A stretch of 64,000 nt of DNA, from the NCBI GenBank assembly GCA_949927415.1, contig CATLFB010000003.1, positions 186,001 to 250,000 on the forward strand. Direction: 5' to 3'. Of the stretch, positions 20,722 to 30,233 are shown in pieces (position 1 is the first letter of the stretch; each line of letters begins with the position of its first letter). The notes beneath the pieces are model-generated. The model worked only from the letters and a program-made list of their open reading frames with translations, made no database searches and was not told the DNA's origin. This stretch comes from an uncultured Candidatus Melainabacteria bacterium (lineage in GTDB: Bacteria > Cyanobacteriota > Vampirovibrionia > Gastranaerophilales > Gastranaerophilaceae). The translations under genes were made by a program, and so were the position numbers.

Positions 20722-21999
20722 ATGGAAGATGAAAAACTTACGGCACGTTCCTATATTGGGGACGTGCCTGTTTATTGTGCGTTTGATGAGATTGTTTCTA
20801 TTGAAAAATTGAAAGCAAATCCTCGGAACCCAAACACACACCCTGAATCGCAAATAAAACTACTTGCAGAAATTATCAAAAAGACCGGTTGGAGAGCAAA
20901 TATCACCGTCTCCACCCTTTCAGGTTTTATTGTAAAAGGCCATGGCCGATTACTCGCTGCAAAATCGGCAGGGCTTGAATCTTGTCCGGTTGAGTATCAG
21001 GATTTTAAAAACGAAGATGAAGAATTATCTGCATTACTTGCTGATAATAAAATCGCTGAACTTGCAGAAATTGATACATCAAAACTTGCAGAACTCTTTA
21101 AAGACTTTGAGTTTGCTGATCTCGATTTAACAGGCTATTCAAAAAGCGAGTTTGATGACTTACTCGGTGATTTGGAAGAATCAAGCTTTAGTTCTGATGA
21201 AGATGATGTTTTAGAACTTGCTGAAAAACACTTCACACAAATAGGTGATATTTGGCAACTGGGCAAGCATAAACTAATCTGCGGTGATGCTACTGAAATT
21301 GAGACATACAAAAGACTTCTCGGAGATGAGTTGGTTGATATGGTTATCACAGACCCGCCATACAATGTTGATTACGAGGGCGGAACTGCTGACAAACTGA
21401 CCATCAAAAACGACAATATGCAAGATGAAGAGTTTAGAGAGTTCTTGTGTAAAGCCTTTGAATGTATGTATCAAGTGATGAAAGCCGGTGCAAGTTTTTA
21501 TATTTGGCACGCTGATTCAGGGCGATATAACTTTCAAGGCGCCTGCAATGATATCGGCTTGACAGTTCGGCAGTGTGTTGTTTGGATAAAAAATACATTC
21601 GTGATGGGACGGCAGGATTATCAGTGGAAACACGAACCCTGTCTTTATGGTTGGAAATCAGGTGCAGCGCATTACTTTGTTGATGATAGAACTCTTACTA
21701 CTTGCTTTGAGTTCGATAAGCCATTGAGAAATGATATTCACCCGACAATGAAACCTGTTGAGTTGTTTAAGTTTCAAATAGGTAATTCGTCACGAACAGG
21801 GGACATTATTCTTGATGAGTTTGCAGGATCAGGGACAACACTCATTGCCTGTGAAAATTTAAACAGGGTTGCAAGATTGATTGAATTAGATGAGAGATAT
21901 TGTGATGCTATCGTGAAAAGATTTCTTGCATTTAATCCGACTGCAGAAGTTAAATGCATAAGAAACGGACAAGAAGTTCAGTGGAGCTTTGAAGAGTAG
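20722..21999 (+). CDS. ParB-domain / DNA adenine methyltransferase fusion
   Basis: 425 residues. N-terminal ParB/Srx domain (about 20-150): NPRNPNTHPESQIKLLAEII and SGFIVKGHGRLLAAKSAGL, a paralogue of the protein at 4553. C-terminal amino-methyltransferase: DPPYNVDYEGG at about 211 (motif IV) precedes DEFAGSGTTL at about 365 (motif I), the beta-class order, so N6-adenine is the likely target. Phages use such enzymes to avoid host restriction or to mark packaging sites. No restriction enzyme is nearby. Confidence 0.93.
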   Translation: MEDEKLTARSYIGDVPVYCAFDEIVSIEKLKANPRNPNTHPESQIKLLAEIIKKTGWRANITVSTLSGFIVKGHGRLLAAKSAGLESCPVEYQDFKNEDEELSALLADNKIAELAEIDTSKLAELFKDFEFADLDLTGYSKSEFDDLLGDLEESSFSSDEDDVLELAEKHFTQIGDIWQLGKHKLICGDATEIETYKRLLGDELVDMVITDPPYNVDYEGGTADKLTIKNDNMQDEEFREFLCKAFECMYQVMKAGASFYIWHADSGRYNFQGACNDIGLTVRQCVVWIKNTFVMGRQDYQWKHEPCLYGWKSGAAHYFVDDRTLTTCFEFDKPLRNDIHPTMKPVELFKFQIGNSSRTGDIILDEFAGSGTTLIACENLNRVARLIELDERYCDAIVKRFLAFNPTAEVKCIRNGQEVQWSFEE

Positions 22000-22374
22000 A
22001 ACTCCTTATTAAACACTATAAACACGAGGTTGAGGCGGTGAAAATCACCCCTCACACAAGCCTCGTTAAGGGGGCTAAAAAGAGTGCAGGCTTACTATCT
22101 TACCTATGGATAGATTTGAACGGCACACAAAGCCTTGTGTAACGAGCATCAACAAGTGTGCAAACGCGCACACAGAGCGGGTTTTAGCTTTAAAAGGTAC
22201 TGTCAGCGCAAAAATTCCCTTGTGGTGCTCGCGAGTCCAAAAGTCGTGTATTTTTGAAAAATTTTTTTTTGAGCACTTGGTTTGGTCTGCTTATAAAAAA
22301 TATAATTGAAACACTTAACCTGATTATATTTAAGGTTAAAAATTTTTAATAAATTATGAAAGGGTTTTAAAAAT
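22000..22374 (+). other. Hairpin-rich spacer, candidate packaging site
   Basis: No convincing gene in 375 bases. Several stems: ACGAGG ... CCTCGT around 22024-22067, GGTGA/TCACC at about 22038, CACAA/TTGTG at about 22127-22141, TGTGC/GCGCACA at about 22156-22172. Repeated CACACAAGCCT-like words and locally higher GC. Its place directly before the small terminase is where cos or pac sites of lambda-like phages lie. A 67-codon frame (22106-22309) has no ribosome site. Confidence 0.5.
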
Positions 22375-22956
22375 ATGGTAGAGGCTTCAAAAGCAGATGA
22401 GCTCAAAGGTTACGAGGATACCAAGTGGTTTGCAAAATTTTTCAATAGATCTGAAGAAAGAATCAGACAGCTTTCTGATTCAGGTGTAATGCCTAAAAAG
22501 CGAGTTAAAGGGGTTAATTACTATCCAACAATTCCTTCAATTCAAAATTATATTAAATACCTACAAGATATTGTTGATAACCGCAGAAAAACATCTGAAG
22601 AGCAGGAAAGTGAAAAACTTGAAGCTGACATTATGTACAAACGTACAAAAGCAAACTTGGCCATATTAGATTTAAAACAGTTACAAGCTAAATTATTGAG
22701 AGCTGAAGATGTTCAGATTTATACAGAGAATTTAGCAGCAACAATTAAAAGCGCACTATCGACATTACCCGGACGATTGGCGATGGATGTATGTAAATTA
22801 GATGATCCGGCAGAAATTTCAGAAGTTATTACAGACGGAATTAATGAAGTCTTGGAAAATTTGGCACGTTTTGAGTTCGACATTGATTTTTACAAAGAAC
22901 GAATTTCTGAACGCCATGGCAAGGAAGTATCATTAAGTGGAGACGATATTGATTAA
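22375..22956 (+). CDS. Terminase small subunit (Nu1-like)
   Basis: 193 residues. Winged-helix start (KWFAKFFNRSEERIRQLSDS, YYPTIPSIQNYIKYLQD), then the long helical linker EKLEADIMYKRTKANLAILD and LPGRLAMDVCKL, as in Nu1-like small terminases. It binds the packaging site and positions the large subunit. Overlaps the large subunit gene by 20 bases, as is usual. Confidence 0.88.
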   Translation: MVEASKADELKGYEDTKWFAKFFNRSEERIRQLSDSGVMPKKRVKGVNYYPTIPSIQNYIKYLQDIVDNRRKTSEEQESEKLEADIMYKRTKANLAILDLKQLQAKLLRAEDVQIYTENLAATIKSALSTLPGRLAMDVCKLDDPAEISEVITDGINEVLENLARFEFDIDFYKERISERHGKEVSLSGDDID

Positions 22957-24862
22957 CAATGATTTTGTTGAATTAAGTCCGGAAGAATTAAAACTAAAAT
23001 TCGACAAAATTATAAAGCCTTCTTTAACGTACTTTGAACCACCTGAAAAATTAACCTTGTCAGAATGGGCCGATAAAAAAAGGATACTTTCGCCTGAAAG
23101 TTCTGCAGAACCTGGTAAGTGGAGAACTTCAAGAACACCTTATTTAAAACGAATAATGGATTGTTGGACAGATCCTATTGTTAGACTTATAACAGCAGTT
23201 GCAGCTTCACAAGTCGGAAAATCCGAAGTTGAATTAAATGCAATTGGCTATTCAATTGACCAAGCACCAGGGAGTATTATGTATGTGCATCCGAATTTAA
23301 AGGCTGCACAAAAATTCTCTCGTTTGCGTGTGTCTCCGATGATTCGTGACTGTAAAACCCTCAGAGACAAAGTAAGAAAGACCAAAAAGTCTGGAAATAC
23401 TATATTACAAAAATCTTTCCCTGGGGGAATGCTAACAATAGTTGGTTCTGAAAGTGCCTCAGATTTAGCATCTACTCCTGCAAGATATGTAATTGGTGAT
23501 GAGAGAGACCGTTGGGCAATATCTGCAGGTAATGAAGGGGACCCTTGGGAACTTCTGAAAGCTAGACAAATTACATACTTTAATTCAAAAACCCTCGAAG
23601 TATCGACACCGACTGTAAAAGATGCAAGTCCTATTGCATTTGGTTTCATGCAAGGAACTCAAGAACGTTGGTGCACACAATGCCCTCATTGTGGAGAGTA
23701 TGTAAATATAGTGTGGGATTTAATTCGATTTAATCATAGTTTTAAAGAAATTAACCATAAAAAGGTCTATTCTGTAACTGATATTCATTTTGTTTGTCCT
23801 CACTGTGGCGGAATGTCTACAGAGACCACAATGAGGAAACAACCGGCAAAGTGGATCGCAGAAAATCCTGAAGCATACGAGCGGGGGCACGTTTCATTTT
23901 GGTTAAACGCTTTTGCTTCACCTTGGCAAAAATGGGAAGTTATAATTTTAAAATTTTTAGAAGCAAAGGATGACCCTCAAAAGTTACAGGTTGTATTTAA
24001 TACACAACTCGGTGAACTCTGGGAAGATCGTGGTGATTTGCAGACTGAAGATGAAATGCTATCTCGGCGAGAATTATATGAGGCAGAATTGCCGGAAGGT
24101 GTTCTTGCATTAACTTGTGGAGTTGATACTCAAGATGACCGTTTAGAATATGAAATTGTCGGACATGGCTTTTTTAATGAGACCTGGGGTATCCGTAAAG
24201 GATTTATACTTGGCCGTCCGGATCAGGCTGAAACCTGGAGACAATTAGATGAGGCGATTGATAGAACCTATCGCTTTAAAAGCGGACAAGGGTTGAAAAT
24301 CGGATGCACATTCGTAGACTCAGGTGGGCACTTTACACAAGAAGTTTATGAACAATGCCGATTAAGACAATTCAAAAAAGTCTTTGCTATTAAAGGTAAG
24401 GGCGGACAAGATATTCCATACATATCGCAGAAACCAACAAAGGTTGTTATAAATGGCAATGCGAATAGACATGCTTGGCTTTATATCTTAGGTGTAGATG
24501 CAGGAAAAACTGCAATAATGTCAAATTTACGAGTGGAAACACCTGGTGCAAGTTATTGTCATTTCCCTAATGACGACTCTAAGGGTTACGACGGTTATTT
24601 TTTTAACGGTTTATTATCAGAAAAATTGACTTTGAATCGTACCAAAACCGGTAATCGTTGGGTTTGGGAAAAAATTCCCGGACATCAAAGAAATGAACCA
24701 TTAGATTGTCGTAATTATGCAAATGCTGCTTTTAGAGTTTGGAATCCTGATTTGAATAAAATCTTTGAAAAATTAAAGAATCCAAAACCTAAAATAGCAA
24801 AACAACCGACCATCAGTTTAAAAAAACGAAGTAGGCAAAACCTATTTACAAGTGAATGGTAA
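22937..24862 (+). CDS. Terminase large subunit (GpA family)
   Basis: GTG start; 641 residues, normal for lambda gpA. Walker A-like AASQVGKSE (90-97), Walker B-like VIGDERDRW (about 180), zinc-like CTQCPHCGEYV and FVCPHCGG pairs, and the C-terminal nuclease beginning TCGVDTQDDRLEYEIVG. Cuts concatemeric DNA and pumps it into the prohead. Confidence 0.96.
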   Translation: METILINNDFVELSPEELKLKFDKIIKPSLTYFEPPEKLTLSEWADKKRILSPESSAEPGKWRTSRTPYLKRIMDCWTDPIVRLITAVAASQVGKSEVELNAIGYSIDQAPGSIMYVHPNLKAAQKFSRLRVSPMIRDCKTLRDKVRKTKKSGNTILQKSFPGGMLTIVGSESASDLASTPARYVIGDERDRWAISAGNEGDPWELLKARQITYFNSKTLEVSTPTVKDASPIAFGFMQGTQERWCTQCPHCGEYVNIVWDLIRFNHSFKEINHKKVYSVTDIHFVCPHCGGMSTETTMRKQPAKWIAENPEAYERGHVSFWLNAFASPWQKWEVIILKFLEAKDDPQKLQVVFNTQLGELWEDRGDLQTEDEMLSRRELYEAELPEGVLALTCGVDTQDDRLEYEIVGHGFFNETWGIRKGFILGRPDQAETWRQLDEAIDRTYRFKSGQGLKIGCTFVDSGGHFTQEVYEQCRLRQFKKVFAIKGKGGQDIPYISQKPTKVVINGNANRHAWLYILGVDAGKTAIMSNLRVETPGASYCHFPNDDSKGYDGYFFNGLLSEKLTLNRTKTGNRWVWEKIPGHQRNEPLDCRNYANAAFRVWNPDLNKIFEKLKNPKPKIAKQPTISLKKRSRQNLFTSEW

Positions 24863-24877
24863 GACTAGAGGTAAAAT

Positions 24878-25147
24878 ATGGCAAATGTAACAATAATTAG
24901 AAAATGGACAGAGGAGCGGGATAAAAAAAAAGAACGTCTTGAACTCTATTATGAAATGGAAAAAAAGATGTTAACCGGGAGCCCGTTATCATATAGCTTA
25001 GGTTCAAGGAGTAAAACTAATTATTCAATGACACCGGACCAATTAAGGTCCGCTATTGAAAAATTAGAAACTGAAATAGAGGAGTTGGACGGATTAATCT
25101 CCGGAAGAAAATCTCGAAAAGTGGTATCAATCATACCGCGATTCTAG
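24878..25147 (+). CDS. Head-tail joining protein, gpW-like/DUF6148
   Basis: 89 residues between terminase and portal, the position of lambda W. Coil KERLELYYEMEKKMLTG, then SYSLGSRSKTNYSMTPDQLR and a C-terminal helix (AIEKLETEIEELDGLISG). The 'SY-LGSR' box is typical of this small family. Spans the portal exit in lambda. Confidence 0.75.
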   Translation: MANVTIIRKWTEERDKKKERLELYYEMEKKMLTGSPLSYSLGSRSKTNYSMTPDQLRSAIEKLETEIEELDGLISGRKSRKVVSIIPRF

Positions 25148-25204
25148 CCGTAGGGTTTTTGCTCCTTTTTCCCCTGCGGTGAGTAACAAGGAACTGAGGT
25201 ACAA

Positions 25205-26794
25205 ATGGCTAAAAATAGAAATAGAAAATTTCAAAATAAAGGCTTTTCAGGAACCGGCGCGAGTCATACTCGCAAGGCTTTTAAAGGTATGACAGATGTC
25301 TCAGGTAGTCCAAACGAAGATATACTATATAATCTTCAAGATCTGAGAAATCGCTCAAGAATGTTATCTATGTCCGGAGGACTTGCTTTATCTGCCTTAA
25401 AAACTAACCGAACTAACGTAATCGGTTGCGGATTAATATTAAAGTCTTATATAGATAAGTCAGTTTTAGGAATGAGTGAAGAAGATGCAATTAATTGGCA
25501 GAACAATACAGAACGTGAATTTGCATTGTGGGCTGAAAAAAAAGAAAATTGTGATGCATTAGGTTTGAATGATTTTTATAAAATGCAGCAACTTGCTTTT
25601 TATTCAACATTGTTGAGTGGTGATGTATCAACATTGCTTCAACATGACAAAAACAGCGTAACATCAATGGCGCCGTACTCTTTCAAATTAAATATAATTG
25701 AAGCTGATAGACTTTCTACACCAAACTCTTTTGCAGTAACAGGTGTTAGGGCTTGCACAGATGGCAAGAACAGTGAAAATGGCAACAGAATATTTGATGG
25801 AGTAGAAGTTAATGATGTAGGTAAGGTTGTTGCTTATCATTATTCAAATAACCACCGCGGAGAATTTACACAAAAAGCAACTACATGGACTCGCGTTGAA
25901 GCTATTGGGGAAAAAACCGGTTTGCCAAATGTAATATTTACAATGGCAGATGTTGAACGACCAGGGCAATATCGAGGCTTGCCTTTATTAGCACCTGTTC
26001 TTGAAATGCTGATTCAAATTAGACGATATACTGAGTCTGAACTTATGGCGGCAGTTGTTGAGAGCATATTTACTGCTTTTATAAAAACAAATTCTAGGAC
26101 AGATGAGAATCCGTTAATGGATGTTGCCACAGGCGAAGAACCATTGCAAGACCTGGATGATTCTGAATACGAAATGGGCCCGGGCAATGTAGTACATTTA
26201 CAACCGGATGAAGATGTCAGTTTCGGCGATCCAAAACGACCGGCCGGAGGTTTTCCGGCTTTCGTTGAGGCTGTGGCAACACAACTTGGGGCAGCGTTGG
26301 AAATTTCAGAAGAAATTCTTATGAAGAAATTTAACTCAAGTTATTCAGCATCAAGAGCTGCTCTACTTGAATTCTGGAAACTTGTAAAAATGCGCAGAGA
26401 ATGGTTTGTTTCAGATTGGTGCAGACCAATATATGAAGTTTGGATGTATGAGGCTGTAGCTCGTGGCAGAATAAATGCTCCGGGCTTTTTTAATGATCCG
26501 ATTATAAGACAGGCTTGGTTAGGTGCAGAATTTATCGGCCCACCGCCGGGAATGTTAGATCCTACTAAAGAGATTTCAGCAGAACAAATGATGTGTGAAA
26601 ACGGATTTAGCTCAAGATCTGATTCTGCAATTAGACTTAACGGCTCAGAATTTTATAAAAATACATCAGCTTTAAAATCTGAAAACCAAGCATTAACTGA
26701 TAGTTATCCGACAGGTAACAATGCAGAAGAAAAAGTCTCGGAAGTTATAAAAGCTAATTATATTAAAAATATAGGAGGAAATAATGCGGCATAG
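25205..26794 (+). CDS. Portal protein (lambda gpB family)
   Basis: 529 residues, typical length. LSGDVSTLLQHDKNSV, FDGVEVNDVGKVVAYHY, VERPGQYRGLPLLAPVLEML and FNSSYSASRAALLEFWK are the standard boxes of lambda-type portals. Forms the 12-mer DNA gate of the capsid. Start ATG after AACTGAGGTACAA. Confidence 0.96.
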   Translation: MAKNRNRKFQNKGFSGTGASHTRKAFKGMTDVSGSPNEDILYNLQDLRNRSRMLSMSGGLALSALKTNRTNVIGCGLILKSYIDKSVLGMSEEDAINWQNNTEREFALWAEKKENCDALGLNDFYKMQQLAFYSTLLSGDVSTLLQHDKNSVTSMAPYSFKLNIIEADRLSTPNSFAVTGVRACTDGKNSENGNRIFDGVEVNDVGKVVAYHYSNNHRGEFTQKATTWTRVEAIGEKTGLPNVIFTMADVERPGQYRGLPLLAPVLEMLIQIRRYTESELMAAVVESIFTAFIKTNSRTDENPLMDVATGEEPLQDLDDSEYEMGPGNVVHLQPDEDVSFGDPKRPAGGFPAFVEAVATQLGAALEISEEILMKKFNSSYSASRAALLEFWKLVKMRREWFVSDWCRPIYEVWMYEAVARGRINAPGFFNDPIIRQAWLGAEFIGPPPGMLDPTKEISAEQMMCENGFSSRSDSAIRLNGSEFYKNTSALKSENQALTDSYPTGNNAEEKVSEVIKANYIKNIGGNNAA

Positions 26795-27983
26795 GCAATT
26801 TATAAATTCAGCTGTACTGGAAGATGAAGTCGGTAAACTTGTTTTGTGGGGTGATATTTATGAAAATCAACCTACAAATTGGTGGGGAGAGCCTTTAGAT
26901 ATTGAATGTGTTACAGTCAAGCAGTTCAAAGAAGAATTTGAAAAACTTCAAAAATGTAAACGAATAGAACTTCATTTAAATTCCTACGGTGGCGATGCTA
27001 CAGTAGGAATTTTGATACATAACCTTTTGAAAGAAAGTGGAAAATCTATCACCTGTTACATTGATGCAATCGCTGCATCTGCTGCATTTACAATTGCAAG
27101 TGCATGCGAAAAAGTACTGGTCTACCCGGGCTCTATAATGATGTGCCACGAAGTGAAATCTCTACTGTGGGGATATTACGGAAATGATGACTTAAAAGAG
27201 GTTATGAGTGGCAATACTGCCTATAACAATTCAGCTGCTGCAATGTATGCAAAAAAATCAGGGATGTCAAAACAGCAATGTTTAAACTTAATGAATAAAA
27301 CAACTTGGATGGATGCTGAAATGGCTATTCAGTACGGTTTCGCAGATGAAATTATTGAAGTTGATCCACAAAATGAACAACCGGTTGAATTGATTAACAA
27401 AACTCAAATGAAAATAAACGGTAAAGACTACGATATCAAAGATTTACACATTCCAGATGAGTTTATAGAAAAGTTGCAAAAAAGAGAAAGTAATTTAGGA
27501 GGAAAGCAAATGGCTAAAGAAAGTTTCAAAGACAAACTTTTCAATGCTATCAATGCAGTTTTCACAAATGAGGCTGATGATGGCAAAGAGGTTACAACTC
27601 AGGAACAAGCACAACAACCCTCACAAGAGGACGAAGAACCTGAAGTAGATGAAACAAAAATTGAAAATGCTGTAAAAGCAGAAAGAGAAAGAATTCAATC
27701 TATTCAAAAAATGTCAAATGGAATTGATGCAGACCTTGTTCAAGAAGCTATGTTTGGTGAAAAAAGATGCGATGCAGCAACATTAGCATTAAGGGCAAAG
27801 CAAAGAGATGATGAGAAGAAATCTAACGCATTAAAAAATCTAGAATCAGATGCGCAAGCTTCAAAAGTAAATGACGTTTCTTCTGAACCAGGTAAAATTT
27901 CGAGCGATCACTTGAAAGAATCAGATGAAAGAGATGCGGCAATCAAAGCAATGAGAGCCAAATTGAACAAGGAGGGAAAATAA
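26784..27983 (+). CDS. Prohead protease (ClpP/S49-like) with C-terminal scaffold
   Basis: 399 residues. N-terminal ClpP-fold peptidase: ELHLNSYGGDATVGILIHN, catalytic S99 in AIAASAAFTIAS and H122 in IMMCHEV; the acid residue is probably in TTWMDAEMAIQYGFADE. From about residue 243 a charged coil region (scaffold) follows, as in lambda C. An internal start makes the scaffold alone (see 27510). Overlaps the portal by 11 bases. Confidence 0.94.
   Translation: MRHRQFINSAVLEDEVGKLVLWGDIYENQPTNWWGEPLDIECVTVKQFKEEFEKLQKCKRIELHLNSYGGDATVGILIHNLLKESGKSITCYIDAIAASAAFTIASACEKVLVYPGSIMMCHEVKSLLWGYYGNDDLKEVMSGNTAYNNSAAAMYAKKSGMSKQQCLNLMNKTTWMDAEMAIQYGFADEIIEVDPQNEQPVELINKTQMKINGKDYDIKDLHIPDEFIEKLQKRESNLGGKQMAKESFKDKLFNAINAVFTNEADDGKEVTTQEQAQQPSQEDEEPEVDETKIENAVKAERERIQSIQKMSNGIDADLVQEAMFGEKRCDAATLALRAKQRDDEKKSNALKNLESDAQASKVNDVSSEPGKISSDHLKESDERDAAIKAMRAKLNKEGK
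27510..27983 (+). CDS. Nested scaffold protein (Nu3-like), internal start
   Basis: In-frame ATG at codon 243 of the protease gene, preceded by TTTAGGAGGAAAGCAA, a near-perfect ribosome site inside a coding region. Gives a 157-residue acidic coil (ESFKDKLFNAINAVF ... VKAERERIQSIQKM). The same layout as lambda C/Nu3. The scaffold shapes the prohead and is then cleaved. Confidence 0.78.
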   Translation: MAKESFKDKLFNAINAVFTNEADDGKEVTTQEQAQQPSQEDEEPEVDETKIENAVKAERERIQSIQKMSNGIDADLVQEAMFGEKRCDAATLALRAKQRDDEKKSNALKNLESDAQASKVNDVSSEPGKISSDHLKESDERDAAIKAMRAKLNKEGK

Positions 27984-27985
27984 CT

Positions 27986-28366
27986 ATGACAGAACAATTA
28001 AACAGAGAAATTGCTAATGTTGAATTTGATGGCTTGCTTGATGCTGCATATGCTAATCATTCAGTTGGTGTAACTATTGCCGCAGGTCAAGGCAAATTGG
28101 AAAGAGGGACTGTTTTAGCAATAAATGCTTCTGGTAAAGCTGTTATTTTAGGTACCGATAAAGCTACTGGAGAAGCTACTGCTCCTGAGGCTAGATATAT
28201 TCTGAATAAGGCTGTAGATGCAACTGACGCAGATACCGTTGCAATTGCTTACGATGAGGGCAGATTTATCAGACAGCACTTAATTGTAAAAGAAGGTTAC
28301 ACAATGACCGCTGCAGATATTGATGCTTTAAGAGTACATAACATCTGCATCGCAGACGAATTATAG
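27986..28366 (+). CDS. Head decoration protein (gpD-like)
   Basis: 126 residues. ANHSVGVTIAAGQGKLERGT, VLAINASGKAVIL and AIAYDEGRFIRQHL are the boxes of the lambda gpD / HDPD family. Binds as trimers on the outside of the expanded capsid. Starts 2 bases after the protease stop. Confidence 0.92.
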   Translation: MTEQLNREIANVEFDGLLDAAYANHSVGVTIAAGQGKLERGTVLAINASGKAVILGTDKATGEATAPEARYILNKAVDATDADTVAIAYDEGRFIRQHLIVKEGYTMTAADIDALRVHNICIADEL

Positions 28367-28377
28367 GAGGTTTTAAA

Positions 28378-29439
28378 ATGACATATAATTTAGATTACAC
28401 AAAAACAGCAGACCTTTTGGCTGCATATAAAACAGAATTTAAACCAACCACTTTTCTAAAAGACAGATATTTCCCTGATGGTGTGAATTTTGCAACTGAT
28501 GAAGTACTTGTCGAGTATAAGAATGGTACAAGAAAAGTAGCACCGTTTGTATCTCCGGAAATCAATGGTAAAGTTGTAAAACGTAATGGTTATAAAGTAT
28601 CTGCATATAGACCGCCAATGATTGCTCCAAAAAGAGTTCTTTCTATTGATACTCTTAAATCTAAAGGTTTTAGTGAAGCATACTATAATCAACTTACACC
28701 TGCAGAAAGAGCCGTTCAAATTACAGTTGACGATTTGAACGAAATGAAAGATATGATTACTAGAAGAAAAGAAGCTATGTCTGCTGAAGTATTGCTAACA
28801 AATGCTCTAGTTATGAAACATTATAATGATGATAATAAGCTTATCGAAACAAAAAATCTTGCATACTTCTATGGTGATAATAATCCTGCTGTCTATACTC
28901 CTACAGTTTCTTGGGGTAAAACAGGTTGTGATATTATCGGCGATTGTGCTGCTATGGCATTGAGTTTGAAGAAATCAGGTTGTGCAGCTACAGATGTTAT
29001 TCTTGGTTCAAAGGCAGCTGATGCTTTCTCGAAAGATGAAACAATATTAACACTCCTTAACAACCGTAGAGTAGAAATCGGCAAATTCGAACCTGAAGAA
29101 ATTTATCCTGATGTAGTTTTTCTTGGCACTTTAAATTGCAAAGGCCATAAATTGAACTTTATTCAATATACAGGAAGTTATGAAAACGAATCAGGTGTAG
29201 ACACAGATTATATTGATGCTAACAGTGTTATTGTTACTGCGCCGGCATGTGGAGTAACTAATTATGGTGCAATCACACAAATCGACTTTGGTGCTTTAGA
29301 ACCAACTACTTATATTGAAAAAGAAGTGCCGTTATATGAGGTAAAAGATCAAACGAGAGGTGTTGCACTTCGTTCAGCTCCGCTTGTTCAACCTAAAAAC
29401 TTGAACCCATACAGAGCGGCAAAAGTAATCTTTAGTTAA
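28378..29439 (+). CDS. Major capsid protein (lambda gpE family)
   Basis: 353 residues, typical for gpE. FLKDRYFPDGVNFATDEVLV, RPPMIAPKRVLSIDTL and GTLNCKGHKLNFIQYTGSYE match this HK97-fold family. ATG after TAGGAGGTTTTAAA. Confidence 0.95.
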   Translation: MTYNLDYTKTADLLAAYKTEFKPTTFLKDRYFPDGVNFATDEVLVEYKNGTRKVAPFVSPEINGKVVKRNGYKVSAYRPPMIAPKRVLSIDTLKSKGFSEAYYNQLTPAERAVQITVDDLNEMKDMITRRKEAMSAEVLLTNALVMKHYNDDNKLIETKNLAYFYGDNNPAVYTPTVSWGKTGCDIIGDCAAMALSLKKSGCAATDVILGSKAADAFSKDETILTLLNNRRVEIGKFEPEEIYPDVVFLGTLNCKGHKLNFIQYTGSYENESGVDTDYIDANSVIVTAPACGVTNYGAITQIDFGALEPTTYIEKEVPLYEVKDQTRGVALRSAPLVQPKNLNPYRAAKVIFS

Positions 29440-29463
29440 TTACAATACAATAAAGGAGATAAC

Positions 29464-29907
29464 ATGATTAAAATAATCTGTGGTGAATTCGGTTGGAATG
29501 ACGGTAAAGGTATTGTTGTTAAAACCGTTAAGGATGAACCTTTTAACGCACCCGCTGACGTGGAAAAAAGACTTGTTGCTCAAGGAATAGCGAAACTTGT
29601 TGATAATGATGCAGAAACAAATCCTATTGATGGACCCTGTTATGATGAATCAACTTCGTTTGAAGCTCTTAAAGAAATAGCAATTAGGCTTGGTGCTACT
29701 GATGAGGATTTAAAAGGTAAGAGATCAAAAGCAGAGTTGCGAACTCTAATTGATAAACTTTTAACTCCTGAAGATAATTCTGAAGATGAAAATAACGATA
29801 ATGAATCTGAAGATGAAGTAGGAGATGAAAATTCTAAAGATGAGGGTGATGGTGATTCCGAAGATGATGCACCGGATTTAACCGGTGATGATGGAGTAGT
29901 TGATTAA
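29464..29907 (+). CDS. Protein at gpFI position with acidic tail
   Basis: 147 residues. N-terminal beta part (IICGEFGWNDGKGIVVKTVK), a HeH/SAP-like helical part (FEALKEIAIRLGATDEDLKG ... KAELRTLIDKLL) and about 45 residues of almost pure Asp/Glu. Its place between capsid and FII-like genes equals lambda FI, whose product aids packaging; the acidic tail could mimic DNA or contact the terminase. One-base overlap with the next gene. Confidence 0.65.
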   Translation: MIKIICGEFGWNDGKGIVVKTVKDEPFNAPADVEKRLVAQGIAKLVDNDAETNPIDGPCYDESTSFEALKEIAIRLGATDEDLKGKRSKAELRTLIDKLLTPEDNSEDENNDNESEDEVGDENSKDEGDGDSEDDAPDLTGDDGVVD

Positions 29908-30230
29908 TGACACTAAAAGATGAAATTTTAGCCGATATTAATAATGTTTTTTTGAGTGAGGATGATTTTGGAGGAAAACACATTGTCAATCATAAGGAAA
30001 TTATCTGCATGTTTGATGATGATAAACTAACAGAACGGCAAGGAAGTAATGAACTTGCCGTTTCTGATAGTTCTGCATTATTGTTTGCCAATAGTTCAGA
30101 TCTCCCGACAAGAATGCCAAACGGATCCCGGATAGAAATTGATGGGAAAATTTATGTTATTGATGATTGGAAAGAAAATCTCGGAATGTCAGAAATCGTA
30201 TTACACCATGGTGAAAGCCGGGGAGGTTAA
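29907..30230 (+). CDS. Head-tail attachment protein (gpFII-like)
   Basis: 107 residues. LSEDDFGGKHIVNHKEI, SSALLFANSSDLPTRMPNGS and GKIYVIDDWKENLGMSEIVL match the phage attach / gpFII family, which joins the filled head to the tail. Start overlaps the previous stop. Confidence 0.8.
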   Translation: MTLKDEILADINNVFLSEDDFGGKHIVNHKEIICMFDDDKLTERQGSNELAVSDSSALLFANSSDLPTRMPNGSRIEIDGKIYVIDDWKENLGMSEIVLHHGESRGG

Positions 30231-30233
30231 AAT

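Noticed and set aside
22106-22309. 67-codon ORF before the terminase
   Set aside because: No ribosome site, starts inside hairpins, text without domain; more likely packaging-site DNA.
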